This document shows positions 49,669 to 58,463 of a stretch of DNA of 64,000 bases, piece after piece. Under the pieces are notes generated by a model. That model worked only from the letters and a program-made list of their open reading frames with translations. It was not told the origin of the DNA and made no database searches. Position 1 is the stretch's first letter; each line of letters begins with the position of its first letter. The DNA is from Cohnella sp. GbtcB17 (GTDB taxonomy: Bacteria; Bacillota; Bacilli; Paenibacillales; Paenibacillaceae): contig NZ_JAGXJW010000031.1 of the NCBI RefSeq assembly GCF_019091135.1, forward strand, positions 1 to 64,000. The letters are read 5' to 3'. The translations under genes were made by a program, and so were the position numbers.

Positions 49669-49697
49669 TTGGAGATTGGGTACTTGTAAAGTAGTAT
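49669..49697 (+). promoter_or_regulatory. Possible promoter of the GH130 gene
   Basis: TTGGAG, a 17-bp spacer and TAGTAT lie 37 bp upstream of the start codon. The boxes match the consensus moderately. Confidence 0.45.
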
Positions 49698-49733
49698 GGG
49701 GTTAGAATAAGATGCAAACGGGGTGAGCGTCAA

Positions 49734-50780
49734 ATGGCAGTCCTTCGTATGGCGGACGGTCCCGTCGTGACCGTCGGTCATGTCAAGCCTTCCCGTCCCG
49801 ATTTCCAGGTCGTCGGCGCTTTTAATGCGGGCGTCGCCGAGCTAGGGGACGAAGTCATCTTGCTGCTTCGCGTAGCCGAGATGCCGCTGCAGCCGGAATC
49901 TGGCGCCGTGCTGGTGCCTATGCTGGGCGAGAATGACGGCGAGCTGCAGCTCGTTCGATTGACGGCGGACGATTCGAATTACGATTTTTCCGACTCGCGC
50001 GTGATCAAAGGATACGACGGCTCCTACGCCTACCTGACTTCGATGTCTCATCTGCGCGTCGCCCGCAGCCGGGACGGCGTGCGGTTCGTCGTCGACGAGC
50101 AGCCCGCGCTGTTCCCGACCGGCGAGGACGAAGCCTGGGGCATTGAGGACCCGCGGATCACGCAGATGGGCGATCAATATTATATTACTTACAGCGCGGT
50201 CAGCTCCCGGGGCGTCGGCGTCGGGCTGGCGGTGACCCGGGATTTCGTCGCCTACGAACGGCTCGGCATGATCCTGCCGCCGGAAAATAAAGACGCGATG
50301 TTTTTTCCGGAGCGGATTAACGGCAAATACTATATGCTGCACCGTCCCGTGCCGAAGTCGATCGGCGCGCCAGAGATGTGGGTCGCGGAATCGCCCGACC
50401 TGCTCCATTGGGGCGGCCACCGGTATCTGATGGGGCTGCGGCCCGGCCACTGGGACGGCGGCCGCATCGGCGGCGGCGCGGTGCCGATCAAGACCGATCG
50501 CGGCTGGCTGGCGCTGTACCACGGCGCCGATGCCGACAGCCGGTACTGCATGGGCGCGGCCCTGCTCGACCTTGAGGATCCGGCACGGGTGCTGGCCCGC
50601 TCCCGCGTGCCGATTCTGGCGCCGGAAGCCGACTACGAGGTGAACGGCTTCTTCGGCAAGGTCGTGTTCTCCTGCGGCGCGATCCTCGATGGCGACACGG
50701 TCCGCATGTACTACGGAGCGGCCGACGAAGTGATGGCGCGCGCGGACATTCCGCTGGCGGATATTTGGGACAGCTTCTGA
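49734..50780 (+). CDS. Glycoside hydrolase family 130 (mannosyl phosphorylase/hydrolase-like)
   Basis: 348 residues, five-bladed propeller typical of GH130. Landmarks are FNAGVAELGDEVILLLRVAE near the start, YAYLTSMSHLRVARSRDG, GIEDPRITQMGDQYYITY (with the conserved Glu-Asp pair), DAMFFPERINGKYYMLHRP, and GGGAVPIKTDRGWLALYHG. GH130 enzymes phosphorolyse or hydrolyse beta-mannosidic oligosaccharides in the cytosol. ATG at 49734 with GGGGTGAG. No partner transporter or mannan gene is adjacent; the asparaginase-like gene follows by 93 bp. Confidence 0.9.
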   Translation: MAVLRMADGPVVTVGHVKPSRPDFQVVGAFNAGVAELGDEVILLLRVAEMPLQPESGAVLVPMLGENDGELQLVRLTADDSNYDFSDSRVIKGYDGSYAYLTSMSHLRVARSRDGVRFVVDEQPALFPTGEDEAWGIEDPRITQMGDQYYITYSAVSSRGVGVGLAVTRDFVAYERLGMILPPENKDAMFFPERINGKYYMLHRPVPKSIGAPEMWVAESPDLLHWGGHRYLMGLRPGHWDGGRIGGGAVPIKTDRGWLALYHGADADSRYCMGAALLDLEDPARVLARSRVPILAPEADYEVNGFFGKVVFSCGAILDGDTVRMYYGAADEVMARADIPLADIWDSF

Positions 50781-50873
50781 CCGAGCTGACCGAGAGGCTG
50801 AACCGACGCCGCGAGGGAACGACCTGCGCAACACGGCCTGCGCGATAAGATAAACGAAAGGAAGTCTGTCCCC

Positions 50874-51941
50874 TTGCCAGTAAACTCGTCCGATAAAATA
50901 CTCGTCCTCTTCACCGGCGGCACGATCGGCAGCCGGCGCGGCGCGCGCGGCATCGACGTCGATGCGTCGGGCTCCTACTTCCTTATGGAGCAGTATGCCC
51001 AATTCGCCGGAACGCGCGGGATCGAATTCGACACCGCGCAGCCCTGCAACCTGCTCAGCGAAAACCTCGTGCCGTCCGACTGGGTTACGCTTGCCGCAGC
51101 GGTTCGCGCCGCGTATGGGGCCGGATACGCGGGCATCATCGTCACGCACGGCTCCGATACGCTTTCTTTTTCGTCGGCCATGCTGTCCTACTTGTGCTGC
51201 GACGCGCCGTTCCCGGTCGTGCTGACGGCCGCCAACTATCCGCTCGACGACCCGCGGAGCAACGGGCTCGCCAACTTCGCCGCATCGGTCGACTTCATCG
51301 CGGACGCCGCATTGCCCGGCGTCTTCGCGCTGTTCGGCGACGACCGCGGCGATTCGGTCGTCTACCTCGGCACGCGCATCACGCAGGCGCTGCCGTTCAC
51401 CGATCAATTCGACGCGCCGTACGGAGCGCCCTTCGGGCGAATGCGCGAGGGCCGCTTCGAGCCGAATCCGCATCCGCTCAATCCGTCCCCCGCCGCGCTC
51501 GCACGTCCGGCGCCGCCGAACCCGCCCGCGCCGCAGGCGCGCGACGACGCCTGGCCGGCCGTGCTCTACATCAAGCCGTATCCCGGCCTGGACTACGGTG
51601 CGTATGACTTCGACTCCCGCCGCCCGCGCGCCGTGCTGCACGACACCTATCATTCGGGCACGGCGAACGCGCGGGAAGGCGCGGAGAGCCGGTCCCTCGT
51701 CTCGTTCATCTCCTACTGCCGCGAGCGCGGGGTGGAGGTCTATCTTGTGCCGATGCGCAGCCCCGAAGGCGATATGTACGCCTCGTCGTCGCATCTGACC
51801 GCTGCGGGCGGGATCGCGCTCGGCAACATCTCGTCCGAGGCCGCGCTGATGAAGCTTCTCCTCGCTTGCGCCGTATCCGCGGACGCCCGCGAGGTCGAGC
51901 GGTTGGTGCGGACACCGCTGTTTTTCGAGTACATGGCGTAA
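50874..51941 (+). CDS. Asparaginase-like protein with a proline-rich insertion
   Basis: 355 residues, asparaginase/glutaminase fold. First active-site motif VLFTGGTIGS with its catalytic Thr near residue 14, and second motif IIVTHGSDTLSFSSAML. The C-terminal half (VLYIKPYPGLDYG, VEVYLVPMRSPEGDMYASS) replaces the usual ligand-binding lobe loosely. A Pro/Ala-rich stretch at about residues 200-225 (HPLNPSPAALARPAPPNPP) is an insertion. It starts at a TTG at 50874 behind AAAGGAAG. Probably hydrolyses asparagine or a related amide, but divergence means another amide is possible. Confidence 0.8.
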   Translation: MPVNSSDKILVLFTGGTIGSRRGARGIDVDASGSYFLMEQYAQFAGTRGIEFDTAQPCNLLSENLVPSDWVTLAAAVRAAYGAGYAGIIVTHGSDTLSFSSAMLSYLCCDAPFPVVLTAANYPLDDPRSNGLANFAASVDFIADAALPGVFALFGDDRGDSVVYLGTRITQALPFTDQFDAPYGAPFGRMREGRFEPNPHPLNPSPAALARPAPPNPPAPQARDDAWPAVLYIKPYPGLDYGAYDFDSRRPRAVLHDTYHSGTANAREGAESRSLVSFISYCRERGVEVYLVPMRSPEGDMYASSSHLTAAGGIALGNISSEAALMKLLLACAVSADAREVERLVRTPLFFEYMA

Positions 51942-51958
51942 CGGAGCGATAAAGGAAC

Positions 51959-51999
51959 AAAAAAGGAGGACCGGCTTCTTGATGCCGATTCTCCTTTTT
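51959..51999. terminator. Bidirectional terminator between asparaginase-like and diguanylate cyclase genes
   Basis: AAAAAAGGAG (51959-51968) pairs with CTCCTTTTT (51991-51999) with further GGC/GCC pairing inside. A/T tracts on both sides suit the two convergent genes. Confidence 0.85.
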
Positions 52000-52009
52000 G
52001 ATTGCCTGA

Positions 52010-53560
52010 CTATGCATGCATCGTCGTCCGACCGCCTTCGCGCGTCGCGTTGCGCCCGAAGCGCTTCGCCTCGTACAAGCCGGCGTCCGCCCGAGAGTAC
52101 AGCGACTCGAACGATCGATCGTCGGGTCCAAGGCTCGCGATGCCGATGCTCGCAGTGATGCCGAACGTGCCGCCGAGCCCGTCCTCGATCTCGATTCTCC
52201 CGATCGCGAGACGAATGCGCTCCGCGCATTCGAACGCTTCGCCCGCAGCCAGTCCGGGCAGCGCCAACGCAAATTCCTCGCCGCCGATACGGCCGAACGG
52301 CCCCATTCCCTCTGCGGTCGCGCGCACCGAATCGACGAACGCGCGAATCGCACGATCCCCCGCCAGATGGCCGTACCTGTCGTTCACACTTTTGAAGCTG
52401 TCGATGTCGAGCACAAGCAAAGACAGCTGCTCCGCTCGCACCCGGGCATGCTCGAGCACGCGCGTCAGCTCGTCAATGAAGCCGTTGCGATTGTAAATGC
52501 CGGTCAAGCCGTCGGTCACGGCCGCCCGCCGCAGCGCAAGCTCCCGCCGGTGCTCCTCCGTACGGTCCGTCAGCACGGACAGCGAGCCGAGCAGCACGCG
52601 GTTCCGATGGAAAATCGGCGTGATCTTGGCGGTGAACTGCCGTTCGTCCTCTCCTTCGCCCAACGCAAAATCAAACGATACAATCTCGACACGATTCCGA
52701 TGCGCCGCAAGCCAACGCTCCGAAGGCAGCGGCGTGTCGGTGACAAGCCTTCTCTGCCACATCCCGTCTTCCATCCGGAGCATCCGTCTCGCCGCGCCGT
52801 TCAGATCCTGAAGCCGTCCGTCCGCATCGAGCACAACGATGCCTTCGCTCATCATGTCGAACAGGCGGTTGCGCGGGAAGGGAACCGAATCGAACAGGTG
52901 ATAGCGCAGCACGCCCCATCCGACGATCAGCAGGCCGGGCAAATAGATGATGCCGATCGAGGTTGTATGTCCCTGAACGCCGAGCAGACCCGCTCCGCGC
53001 AAAAATGCGAATACCGACGGCAGATACATGCCCGCGATCAGATACAGCAGTTGCTTGCGCTGTACGCCGCGCGTGTAAAATACGCTGCGAACGAGGACGT
53101 ACAAGCCGACGAGGGAGACGAGCAGAGAAAAACCGTAGACCGCCTGGTTCAGCAACGTCCGTTGGATGACAAGCATTCCCGCTTCATTTATGTAAACCTG
53201 CACGCGCATGAGATGATGAAACGTGTCGGTATAGATGAGAATCAGCCCTGCTGTCGGGATGGCAAGCATCAGAACGACGGTATGGCGGGTCAGCCTGGAT
53301 CCCTCTCGCGTATACGTCAAGGCAAGCCATAAGACGGCGAGCGGGGCGTAAAGATAACCGATCTGCTGGACGTTGCGCCACAGCAGCTTGTCCGCGAGGT
53401 CCGGCAGCAGCTCCTCCCTGCCGGATGCGAACATAATGATCCCGGTCAGCGCAAAAAGCGCGAAAAGCGGAAGCGCCCCGGGCATCTTCCGCACGCGATA
53501 GGCATAGACGACTCCCAAGAGCGAGAGCAATCCGCCGAATAAAAACAACCAGGCCGTCAT
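52010..53560 (-). CDS. Diguanylate cyclase with histidine-kinase-type 7TM sensor, PAS and GGDEF
   Basis: 516 residues. Seven membrane segments (1-225) of the kinase N-terminal 7TM type, a PAS domain (235-345, GIVVLDADGRLQDLNGAARRML), then GGDEF (350-510) with TDGLTGIYNRNGF, LDIDSFKSVNDRYGHLAGD and an intact active site RIGGEEF. It should make cyclic di-GMP from GTP at the inner membrane in response to an unknown signal. ATG at 53560 with GGAGG. A TGATATAAT extended -10 box lies at 53595-53587 on the minus strand. Confidence 0.9.
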   Translation of the reverse strand: MTAWLFLFGGLLSLLGVVYAYRVRKMPGALPLFALFALTGIIMFASGREELLPDLADKLLWRNVQQIGYLYAPLAVLWLALTYTREGSRLTRHTVVLMLAIPTAGLILIYTDTFHHLMRVQVYINEAGMLVIQRTLLNQAVYGFSLLVSLVGLYVLVRSVFYTRGVQRKQLLYLIAGMYLPSVFAFLRGAGLLGVQGHTTSIGIIYLPGLLIVGWGVLRYHLFDSVPFPRNRLFDMMSEGIVVLDADGRLQDLNGAARRMLRMEDGMWQRRLVTDTPLPSERWLAAHRNRVEIVSFDFALGEGEDERQFTAKITPIFHRNRVLLGSLSVLTDRTEEHRRELALRRAAVTDGLTGIYNRNGFIDELTRVLEHARVRAEQLSLLVLDIDSFKSVNDRYGHLAGDRAIRAFVDSVRATAEGMGPFGRIGGEEFALALPGLAAGEAFECAERIRLAIGRIEIEDGLGGTFGITASIGIASLGPDDRSFESLYSRADAGLYEAKRFGRNATREGGRTTMHA

Positions 53561-53812
53561 GGAGAGGCACCTCCGTTCAGGCTTTTATTATATCACCCGT
53601 TAGGCCGGTTCAATGGAAATGTTCGACAAATTCCATGCGAAGATGATACCGCTATGAAAATCCAACTTCTCCTTATTTTTGAATTTCATGCGTAACTAGC
53701 GATAACCGTCTTTTCCAAATATTGAACGATCGTTTCTTTGCGTCAAAGTGGAACATTTGTCACGCTGCCTCCGTCAAGAGATCAAAGACAACTCGGAAAC
53801 GGTGGTGCCCCT

Positions 53813-54397
53813 ATGTCGATCAAACTGTTCGGAACCGTCCTGCTCGCAGCCGTGCTGATCGCCGGCGGCTTGCTCCTGAACGGTCCGCTGACGCCTTCCT
53901 TTGCCCTGTCCCCCGCCGAACAGATCGTGCCGCTGCCTCCCGTTCACCTCGATTTTCCTGCCGACGGACAAGAAAATGCCGCGGGCGGTCCTGCCGTTCA
54001 AGGAGACGCCGCCCGCCTGTTGAGCCTGATGAATGCGGCCGACGCCGTCGCGACCGGAACCGTCATCGCGGAAGCGCATGCGCTGGACGGCAACTCGGCC
54101 GTGACGACGCTGGAGGTGCGCGACTGGCTGAAGGGCGGCACCGCCCGCTACATCCGCATCGTTCAGTCGATCGGCCCGGACAGCTCTCCGTTATGCTCGG
54201 GGGAGAGCTACCTGCTCATGCTGCGCGCCGATCAGGGCCAGGCGCCGGACGTCTATCGCATCGCCGGAAAAGCAGGCGAGGGCAAGTTCATGCAATCTGG
54301 CGGCGTCTGGACAAACGACGATCCGCTGCTGACGACGGCGCTCCAGAACTGGTCCCAGAAGCAGCCTGCCGCGCTGGCCAAGAAGCTCGCGGCCTGA
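53813..54397 (+). CDS. Small exported protein of unknown function
   Basis: 194 residues. The N-terminus MSIKLFGTVLLAAVLIAGGLL is a signal peptide or anchor, followed by a Pro-rich segment and a soluble domain. In that domain, AADAVATGTVIAEAHAL and LEVRDWLKGGTARYIRIVQS resemble the small beta-barrel proteins in which a promised glycan or metal site is carried by SGESYLLMLRAD. I do not recognise the family. ATG at 53813; the ribosome site is weak (GGTGG). It is divergent from the cyclase and convergent with the AraC gene. Confidence 0.65.
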   Translation: MSIKLFGTVLLAAVLIAGGLLLNGPLTPSFALSPAEQIVPLPPVHLDFPADGQENAAGGPAVQGDAARLLSLMNAADAVATGTVIAEAHALDGNSAVTTLEVRDWLKGGTARYIRIVQSIGPDSSPLCSGESYLLMLRADQGQAPDVYRIAGKAGEGKFMQSGGVWTNDDPLLTTALQNWSQKQPAALAKKLAA

Positions 54398-54423
54398 GCG
54401 GTTCGGACGGGGCGCACGACAGA

Positions 54424-55332
54424 CTATTGCGCAGGCCAGGAGATCGACGAAGCGTACCGGCTTGGGGACATGCCCTCCGTTTTTTTGAACAGCTTGCTGA
54501 AATAATAAAGATCGCCAATGCCCACGCGAGCGCCCACCTCCTCGATCGAGAGCTTGCGCTGGGCAAGGAGCTGCTTGGCCCGCTCCATGCGCAAGCGAAG
54601 CAGGTAGGCCGATACCGTGGTGCCAGTCGCCTGCTTAAACAGCGTGCCGAAGTACTTGGGCGTAAAGCCGGCCCTGCCCGCTAGCAGCTGCGCGTCGATC
54701 CGCTCCACGTAGTGCGCTTCCATGTACTGGATTGCTTCTAGCACCATATCCGCGTGCGGATGCCCGATCCGCACGCCTTCCCGCGTCATCAATTCCTCGT
54801 ATACTAACCCGAGCAGCCGCAGCATGGCGGACTTGAGCCGCAGCCTCGCGCCGACGCCGGCACGATTGAAGCAATCGTTCAACTCCTTGAACGTCTCGTA
54901 GAAGCCCTTCACGTCTCCGACCGCGATCGCTTCGGGAATGTCCAGCTCCGAAGGCTCGACGGCCGGCCTTTCGTGCAGGCGTCCCGCCTTCTCCTCCACG
55001 CCCTGCCCCATATACACTGCATATGGGGAAAACTCGTGTCCCTCTCCCAGGTACATATAATCGAAATGAACGGCAAAGCAGTCCATCGGCTGTGCTCCGA
55101 CGATCTCCATCGCGTTGCTCAGATGCGGCCGGATATAGAACAGATCGCCGCCCTTCATCGCATGCACGCGGTCGCCGAGCCGCAATCTGCCTTCGCCGCT
55201 GACGACGAAGATGAACTCGTAATCGTAAATATGCCGGTCGTCGTTGCGGGAGCCGGGCGCAATCTCGATCTCGTGCACGTAGCGGACGTAGGGCGACAGC
55301 AGGCGGTAATCGATTTTCTGCGGGACAAGCAT
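54424..55332 (-). CDS. AraC family transcriptional regulator
   Basis: 302 residues. N-terminal cupin-like ligand domain (15-110: YDYEFIFVVSGEGRLRLGDR, AMKGGDLFYIRPHLSN) and C-terminal AraC double HTH (200-295: MEAHYVERIDAQLLAGRAGFTPKYFGTLFKQATG, RVGIGDLYYFSKLFKKTEGMSPSRY). ATG at 55332 with AAGGAG. It is divergent from the phytanoyl-CoA dioxygenase-like gene with a 117-bp gap, so it probably regulates that gene and the NHL gene after it. Confidence 0.9.
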   Translation of the reverse strand: MLVPQKIDYRLLSPYVRYVHEIEIAPGSRNDDRHIYDYEFIFVVSGEGRLRLGDRVHAMKGGDLFYIRPHLSNAMEIVGAQPMDCFAVHFDYMYLGEGHEFSPYAVYMGQGVEEKAGRLHERPAVEPSELDIPEAIAVGDVKGFYETFKELNDCFNRAGVGARLRLKSAMLRLLGLVYEELMTREGVRIGHPHADMVLEAIQYMEAHYVERIDAQLLAGRAGFTPKYFGTLFKQATGTTVSAYLLRLRMERAKQLLAQRKLSIEEVGARVGIGDLYYFSKLFKKTEGMSPSRYASSISWPAQ

Positions 55333-55449
55333 GTAAGCGCTCCTTATTTTCCGACCTTTTTACAAATACGGCGAACTTCTATCCATCCACTGCGACTCCT
55401 CTACCTATTATGCTTGAACTACAGCAAATCACAAGGAGGCTGCAGCGCG

Positions 55450-56256
55450 ATGACGACTCAGACGCAAGTACAAACGCCGATCACGCAAGCGCATATCGAT
55501 TTCTATCGGGAGAACGGGTTCGTGCAGGTGGACAACATGATTACGCCGGAGGAACTGGCCGAGCTGCGCGAATATTTGGAGGAAGCGATGCAGAACGACG
55601 GAGACCGCGCCGTCAACACCGACAAAAAGGGCGGTCTGTACTATCGGGTGCTCAATCAGAAAGTAAACGTCTGGCGCGATCATGCGGGCATGGGTCGGTA
55701 CACCGCACACCCTCGCTTCGCAGAATCGGCGAGACTGCTGGCCGGCGCGTCCGGCATGCGTCTATTTCACGATCACGGCCTCTGGAAAATGCCGGGCGAT
55801 TCCAAGGAAACGCCTTGGCACCAGGACACGCCGTACTGGCCGGTAAACGAAAAAAATCCCGGCATGATGTCGATCTGGCTGACGCTTGACGACGTGGACG
55901 AACGCAACGGCTGCATGGCCTTCGTGCCGAAGTCGAACCGCTTGGGCAAATTGAAGGGCATCGACTTGACCGACCCGCAAAACATTTTCGGCTACGTGGA
56001 AGGCGGCCAGGCGGATACGCAGAAACCGGTCGTCGTACCGCTCAAGGCGGGAAGCTGCACGTTCCACGACGGCCTGACCTTCCACTACGCGCATGCCAAC
56101 TCGACGGACCGCCCGAGGCGCGTGCTGGCCATCATCTATATGCCGGACGGCGTCACCTACAGCGGCGACGCGCATGTCATCACCGACGGGGCGGGACTGG
56201 AAAAGGGCCAACCGATCGCGGGGCCGCGTTTCCCGCTGCTCGCCAGGGAGGGCTGA
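55450..56256 (+). CDS. Phytanoyl-CoA dioxygenase (PhyH) family protein
   Basis: 268 residues, Fe(II)/2-oxoglutarate dioxygenase. The metal triad is visible: His124 and Asp126 in TPWHQDTPYW, and His212 in GLTFHYAHANS; the 2-oxoglutarate Arg is in TDRPRRVLAIIY. N-terminal FYRENGFVQVDNMITPEEL is typical. The family hydroxylates diverse small molecules, so the substrate is unknown. ATG at 55450 behind AAGGAGG. It faces an AraC-type cupin regulator and precedes an NHL protein. Confidence 0.9.
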   Translation: MTTQTQVQTPITQAHIDFYRENGFVQVDNMITPEELAELREYLEEAMQNDGDRAVNTDKKGGLYYRVLNQKVNVWRDHAGMGRYTAHPRFAESARLLAGASGMRLFHDHGLWKMPGDSKETPWHQDTPYWPVNEKNPGMMSIWLTLDDVDERNGCMAFVPKSNRLGKLKGIDLTDPQNIFGYVEGGQADTQKPVVVPLKAGSCTFHDGLTFHYAHANSTDRPRRVLAIIYMPDGVTYSGDAHVITDGAGLEKGQPIAGPRFPLLAREG

Positions 56257-56450
56257 GCCGATGTGCAGGCCGAGCGGATGCGCCGGCGCTTGCCCGGGCG
56301 GCTGCCGACGAGAAGAGACGCGAAGCGGACCGGAGACGACGGGACGCGGCAACGAGGCCGCGAGCGCGAGCAACGATAAGAATAAGAAGCGATAATATGA
56401 GCGGCGATAAAAAAACGAACGCGCGATAAAATGAGGAAGGCGGATCGAAA

Positions 56451-57392
56451 ATGACGGATATGCGTAAGAACGGCATCCGGGAGGCGGCGAGTTACTCGCC
56501 GCTCTCCGGGTGGGCCAAGCTGCCCGAGGGCGTCGCCCTCGGGTATACGCACGGACTGGCCGAGGATGCGACAGGACGAATTTATGTGTTTAACATGAGC
56601 CGGCATGCGGTCGCGATATTTACGCCGGACGGCGAATATGTCGGCTCTTGGGGCGAAGAATACGCTGCCGGCGCTCACGGTCTCTGCCTGGCCAGCGGGG
56701 CGGACGGCACGGAATATTTGTACGTAACGGACATCCGCAGGCATCGCGTCGCCAAGCATACGCTGGACGGCCGTGAGGTGCTGGTACTCGACGTCCCTCC
56801 CCTGTCCGACATTTACGAGACGCCGGACAAATATCGTCCGACCGATGTCGGCGTCGCGCCGAACGGCGATATCTACGTGGCGGACGGCTACGGGGAATAT
56901 CTGATTCACCGCTACGACAAAGACGGACGCTGGCTGCAAAGCTGGGGCGGACGCGGAGACGCGGAGGATGGGAAGCTGTACGAGCCGCACGGCTTGTGGG
57001 TCGACGGCTCCGAATCCGGTGCCACGACCGTCTACGTTGCCGATCGCAGGCATCGGCGGTTCGTGCAGTATGCGGCGGACGGCGAGCTCCTCGGCACGTT
57101 CGGGGGAGACTACATGCTGCCATGCGATCTGGTCGGCGCAGGCGACTATTATTGCATCCCCGATCTCAATAGTCGCGTCGTCGTCGCGGATCGCGAATTT
57201 AACGTCGTCGCGCAGCTCGGCGAGACGAGCCCGCTCTGGCAGGACGCCAGATGGCCCGCGATCCCGCCGGCCGAATGGCCGGAGCGCGGGTTCGTGTCCC
57301 CGCACGCGGTGCACGTGGACGGCGAAGGCGCCATCTACGTCGTGGAGTGGGTGCCGGAAGGACGGATCACGAAGTGGGTGCCGCAAGCTTGA
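56451..57392 (+). CDS. NHL-repeat beta-propeller protein (PAL-like)
   Basis: 313 residues of NHL repeats: GLAEDATGRIYVFNMSRHAV, LYVTDIRRHRVAKHTLDG, DVGVAPNGDIYVADGYGEYLIHRYDKDGRWLQSWG, GLWVDGSESGATTVYVADRRH, and VHVDGEGAIYVVEW. It resembles the catalytic domain of peptidyl-alpha-hydroxyglycine amidating lyase and SMP-30-like proteins. No signal peptide is visible, so it is cytosolic. ATG at 56451 behind GGAGG-like AAGGCGG. It follows the dioxygenase gene by 195 bp; co-regulation is possible. PAL-type lyases cleave hydroxylated glycines, which would fit a preceding hydroxylase, but this is only a guess. Confidence 0.82.
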   Translation: MTDMRKNGIREAASYSPLSGWAKLPEGVALGYTHGLAEDATGRIYVFNMSRHAVAIFTPDGEYVGSWGEEYAAGAHGLCLASGADGTEYLYVTDIRRHRVAKHTLDGREVLVLDVPPLSDIYETPDKYRPTDVGVAPNGDIYVADGYGEYLIHRYDKDGRWLQSWGGRGDAEDGKLYEPHGLWVDGSESGATTVYVADRRHRRFVQYAADGELLGTFGGDYMLPCDLVGAGDYYCIPDLNSRVVVADREFNVVAQLGETSPLWQDARWPAIPPAEWPERGFVSPHAVHVDGEGAIYVVEWVPEGRITKWVPQA

Positions 57393-57480
57393 GTTGATGG
57401 AAAAAGCTGTCCGCCGCATTGTAAGCGCGGGGGACAGCTTTTTTCGCGTGAAGGTACGCAGCCGGCGGTCCCCGCGAGGC

Positions 57481-57666
57481 TGTAGAGTAACTTTTTCCCT
57501 TACGGCACCATTTAGAACGGGCCGCAGACCTGTAGAGTAACTTTCTGTCTTTACGGCACCATCTAGACCGGGCCGCAGACCTGTAGAGTAACTTTCTGTC
57601 TTTACGGCACCATTTAGAACGGGCCGCAGACCTGTAGAGTAACTTTTTTCCCTTGCTTCACCATTT
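57481..57666. repeat. Tandem repeat, four copies of a 50-51-bp unit
   Basis: Units begin at 57481, 57531, 57582 and 57633 (the last partial). Each has TGTAGAGTAACTTT, TTTACGGCACCAT and TAGAACGGGCCGCAGAC. It lies between convergent genes, and the last copy ends 13 bp before the SDR stop. No spacers, so not CRISPR. Confidence 0.88.
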
Positions 57667-57678
57667 ATTTGCCGTTGC

Positions 57679-58443
57679 TCATATCGCCGTAAAGCCTCCG
57701 TCCACCATTAGATCGCTCCCCGTTACGAAGCTGGCGTCGTCCGATGCGAGAAATGCGACCGCGCCGGCTACCTCCTCCGCCCGGCCTTGACGGCCGAGCA
57801 TGTGAAGCCGCGAGACGCGCGCATCTTCCTCGGCCGGGTCGATGCCGAGCAGCTCGCAGGACTTTTCGAAAGCCTCGGTGCGAATGTAACCGGGACATAC
57901 CGCATTCACGCGGATGCCATCCGGCGCCAGGTCGTACGCCCAGCATTTGGTCAGCCCGCGCAGCGCGAACTTCGTGGCGTTGTAGGTGGCGAACTGCCGC
58001 TGTCCCACGAAGCCGCTGACGGAGGACAGATTGACGATCGAGCCGCCCCCGGCCGCCTTCATCAAAGGCACGACGGCCCCGGTCAGCGCGGAAGTCCCCT
58101 TTACGTTGACGTCGAGAATCCGGTCCCAGTCGGCCGGCGTCGCTTCGACGCCCTTGAACACGAACGCAGCCGCGTTGTTCACGAGCACGGCCGGATGCAC
58201 GCCGTCCCGCGCCCACCGATCCGCCAGCGCAGCGATCTGCCCGGCGTCCGCAAGATCGATCCGTTCGAAGCGAACCGGTCGCCCCGTCTCGGCTGCGATG
58301 CGCTGCGCCGTATCCGCGCCCGTCTCGCTCCGGTCGAGCAGCCATACGTCGCAGCCCTCCTCGGCGAACCTGCGCACGATCGCTTCGCCGAGTCCCTGCG
58401 CGCCGCCGGTGACGACGGCCGTCTTGCCTGCCAGTCCCCGCAT
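57679..58443 (-). CDS. SDR family NAD(P)-dependent oxidoreductase
   Basis: 254 residues, classical short-chain dehydrogenase. Cofactor motif VVTGGAQGLGEAIVRRF, VLVNNAAAFVF, catalytic Ser in IVNLSSVSGFVG and the Tyr-x-x-x-Lys in TYNATKFAL, then VNAVCPGYIRT and SFVTGSDLMVDGGFTAI. Last gene of the rhamnosidase operon, starting 20 bp after the zinc dehydrogenase stop. ATG at 58443 with an AGGGGGG site. It likely oxidises a hydroxyl of a sugar-derived or phenolic-sugar intermediate. Confidence 0.9.
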   Translation of the reverse strand: MRGLAGKTAVVTGGAQGLGEAIVRRFAEEGCDVWLLDRSETGADTAQRIAAETGRPVRFERIDLADAGQIAALADRWARDGVHPAVLVNNAAAFVFKGVEATPADWDRILDVNVKGTSALTGAVVPLMKAAGGGSIVNLSSVSGFVGQRQFATYNATKFALRGLTKCWAYDLAPDGIRVNAVCPGYIRTEAFEKSCELLGIDPAEEDARVSRLHMLGRQGRAEEVAGAVAFLASDDASFVTGSDLMVDGGFTAI

Positions 58444-58463
58444 CTCCCTAGCCCCCTATCGAT

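Noticed and set aside
49842-52229. Long minus-strand frame opposite GH130 and the asparaginase-like gene
   Set aside because: Translation is compositionally odd and crosses two well supported genes and a terminator.
57481-57666. CRISPR-like regular repeats
   Set aside because: The repeats are contiguous units of about 51 bp with no unique spacers and no cas genes nearby; they are tandem repeats.
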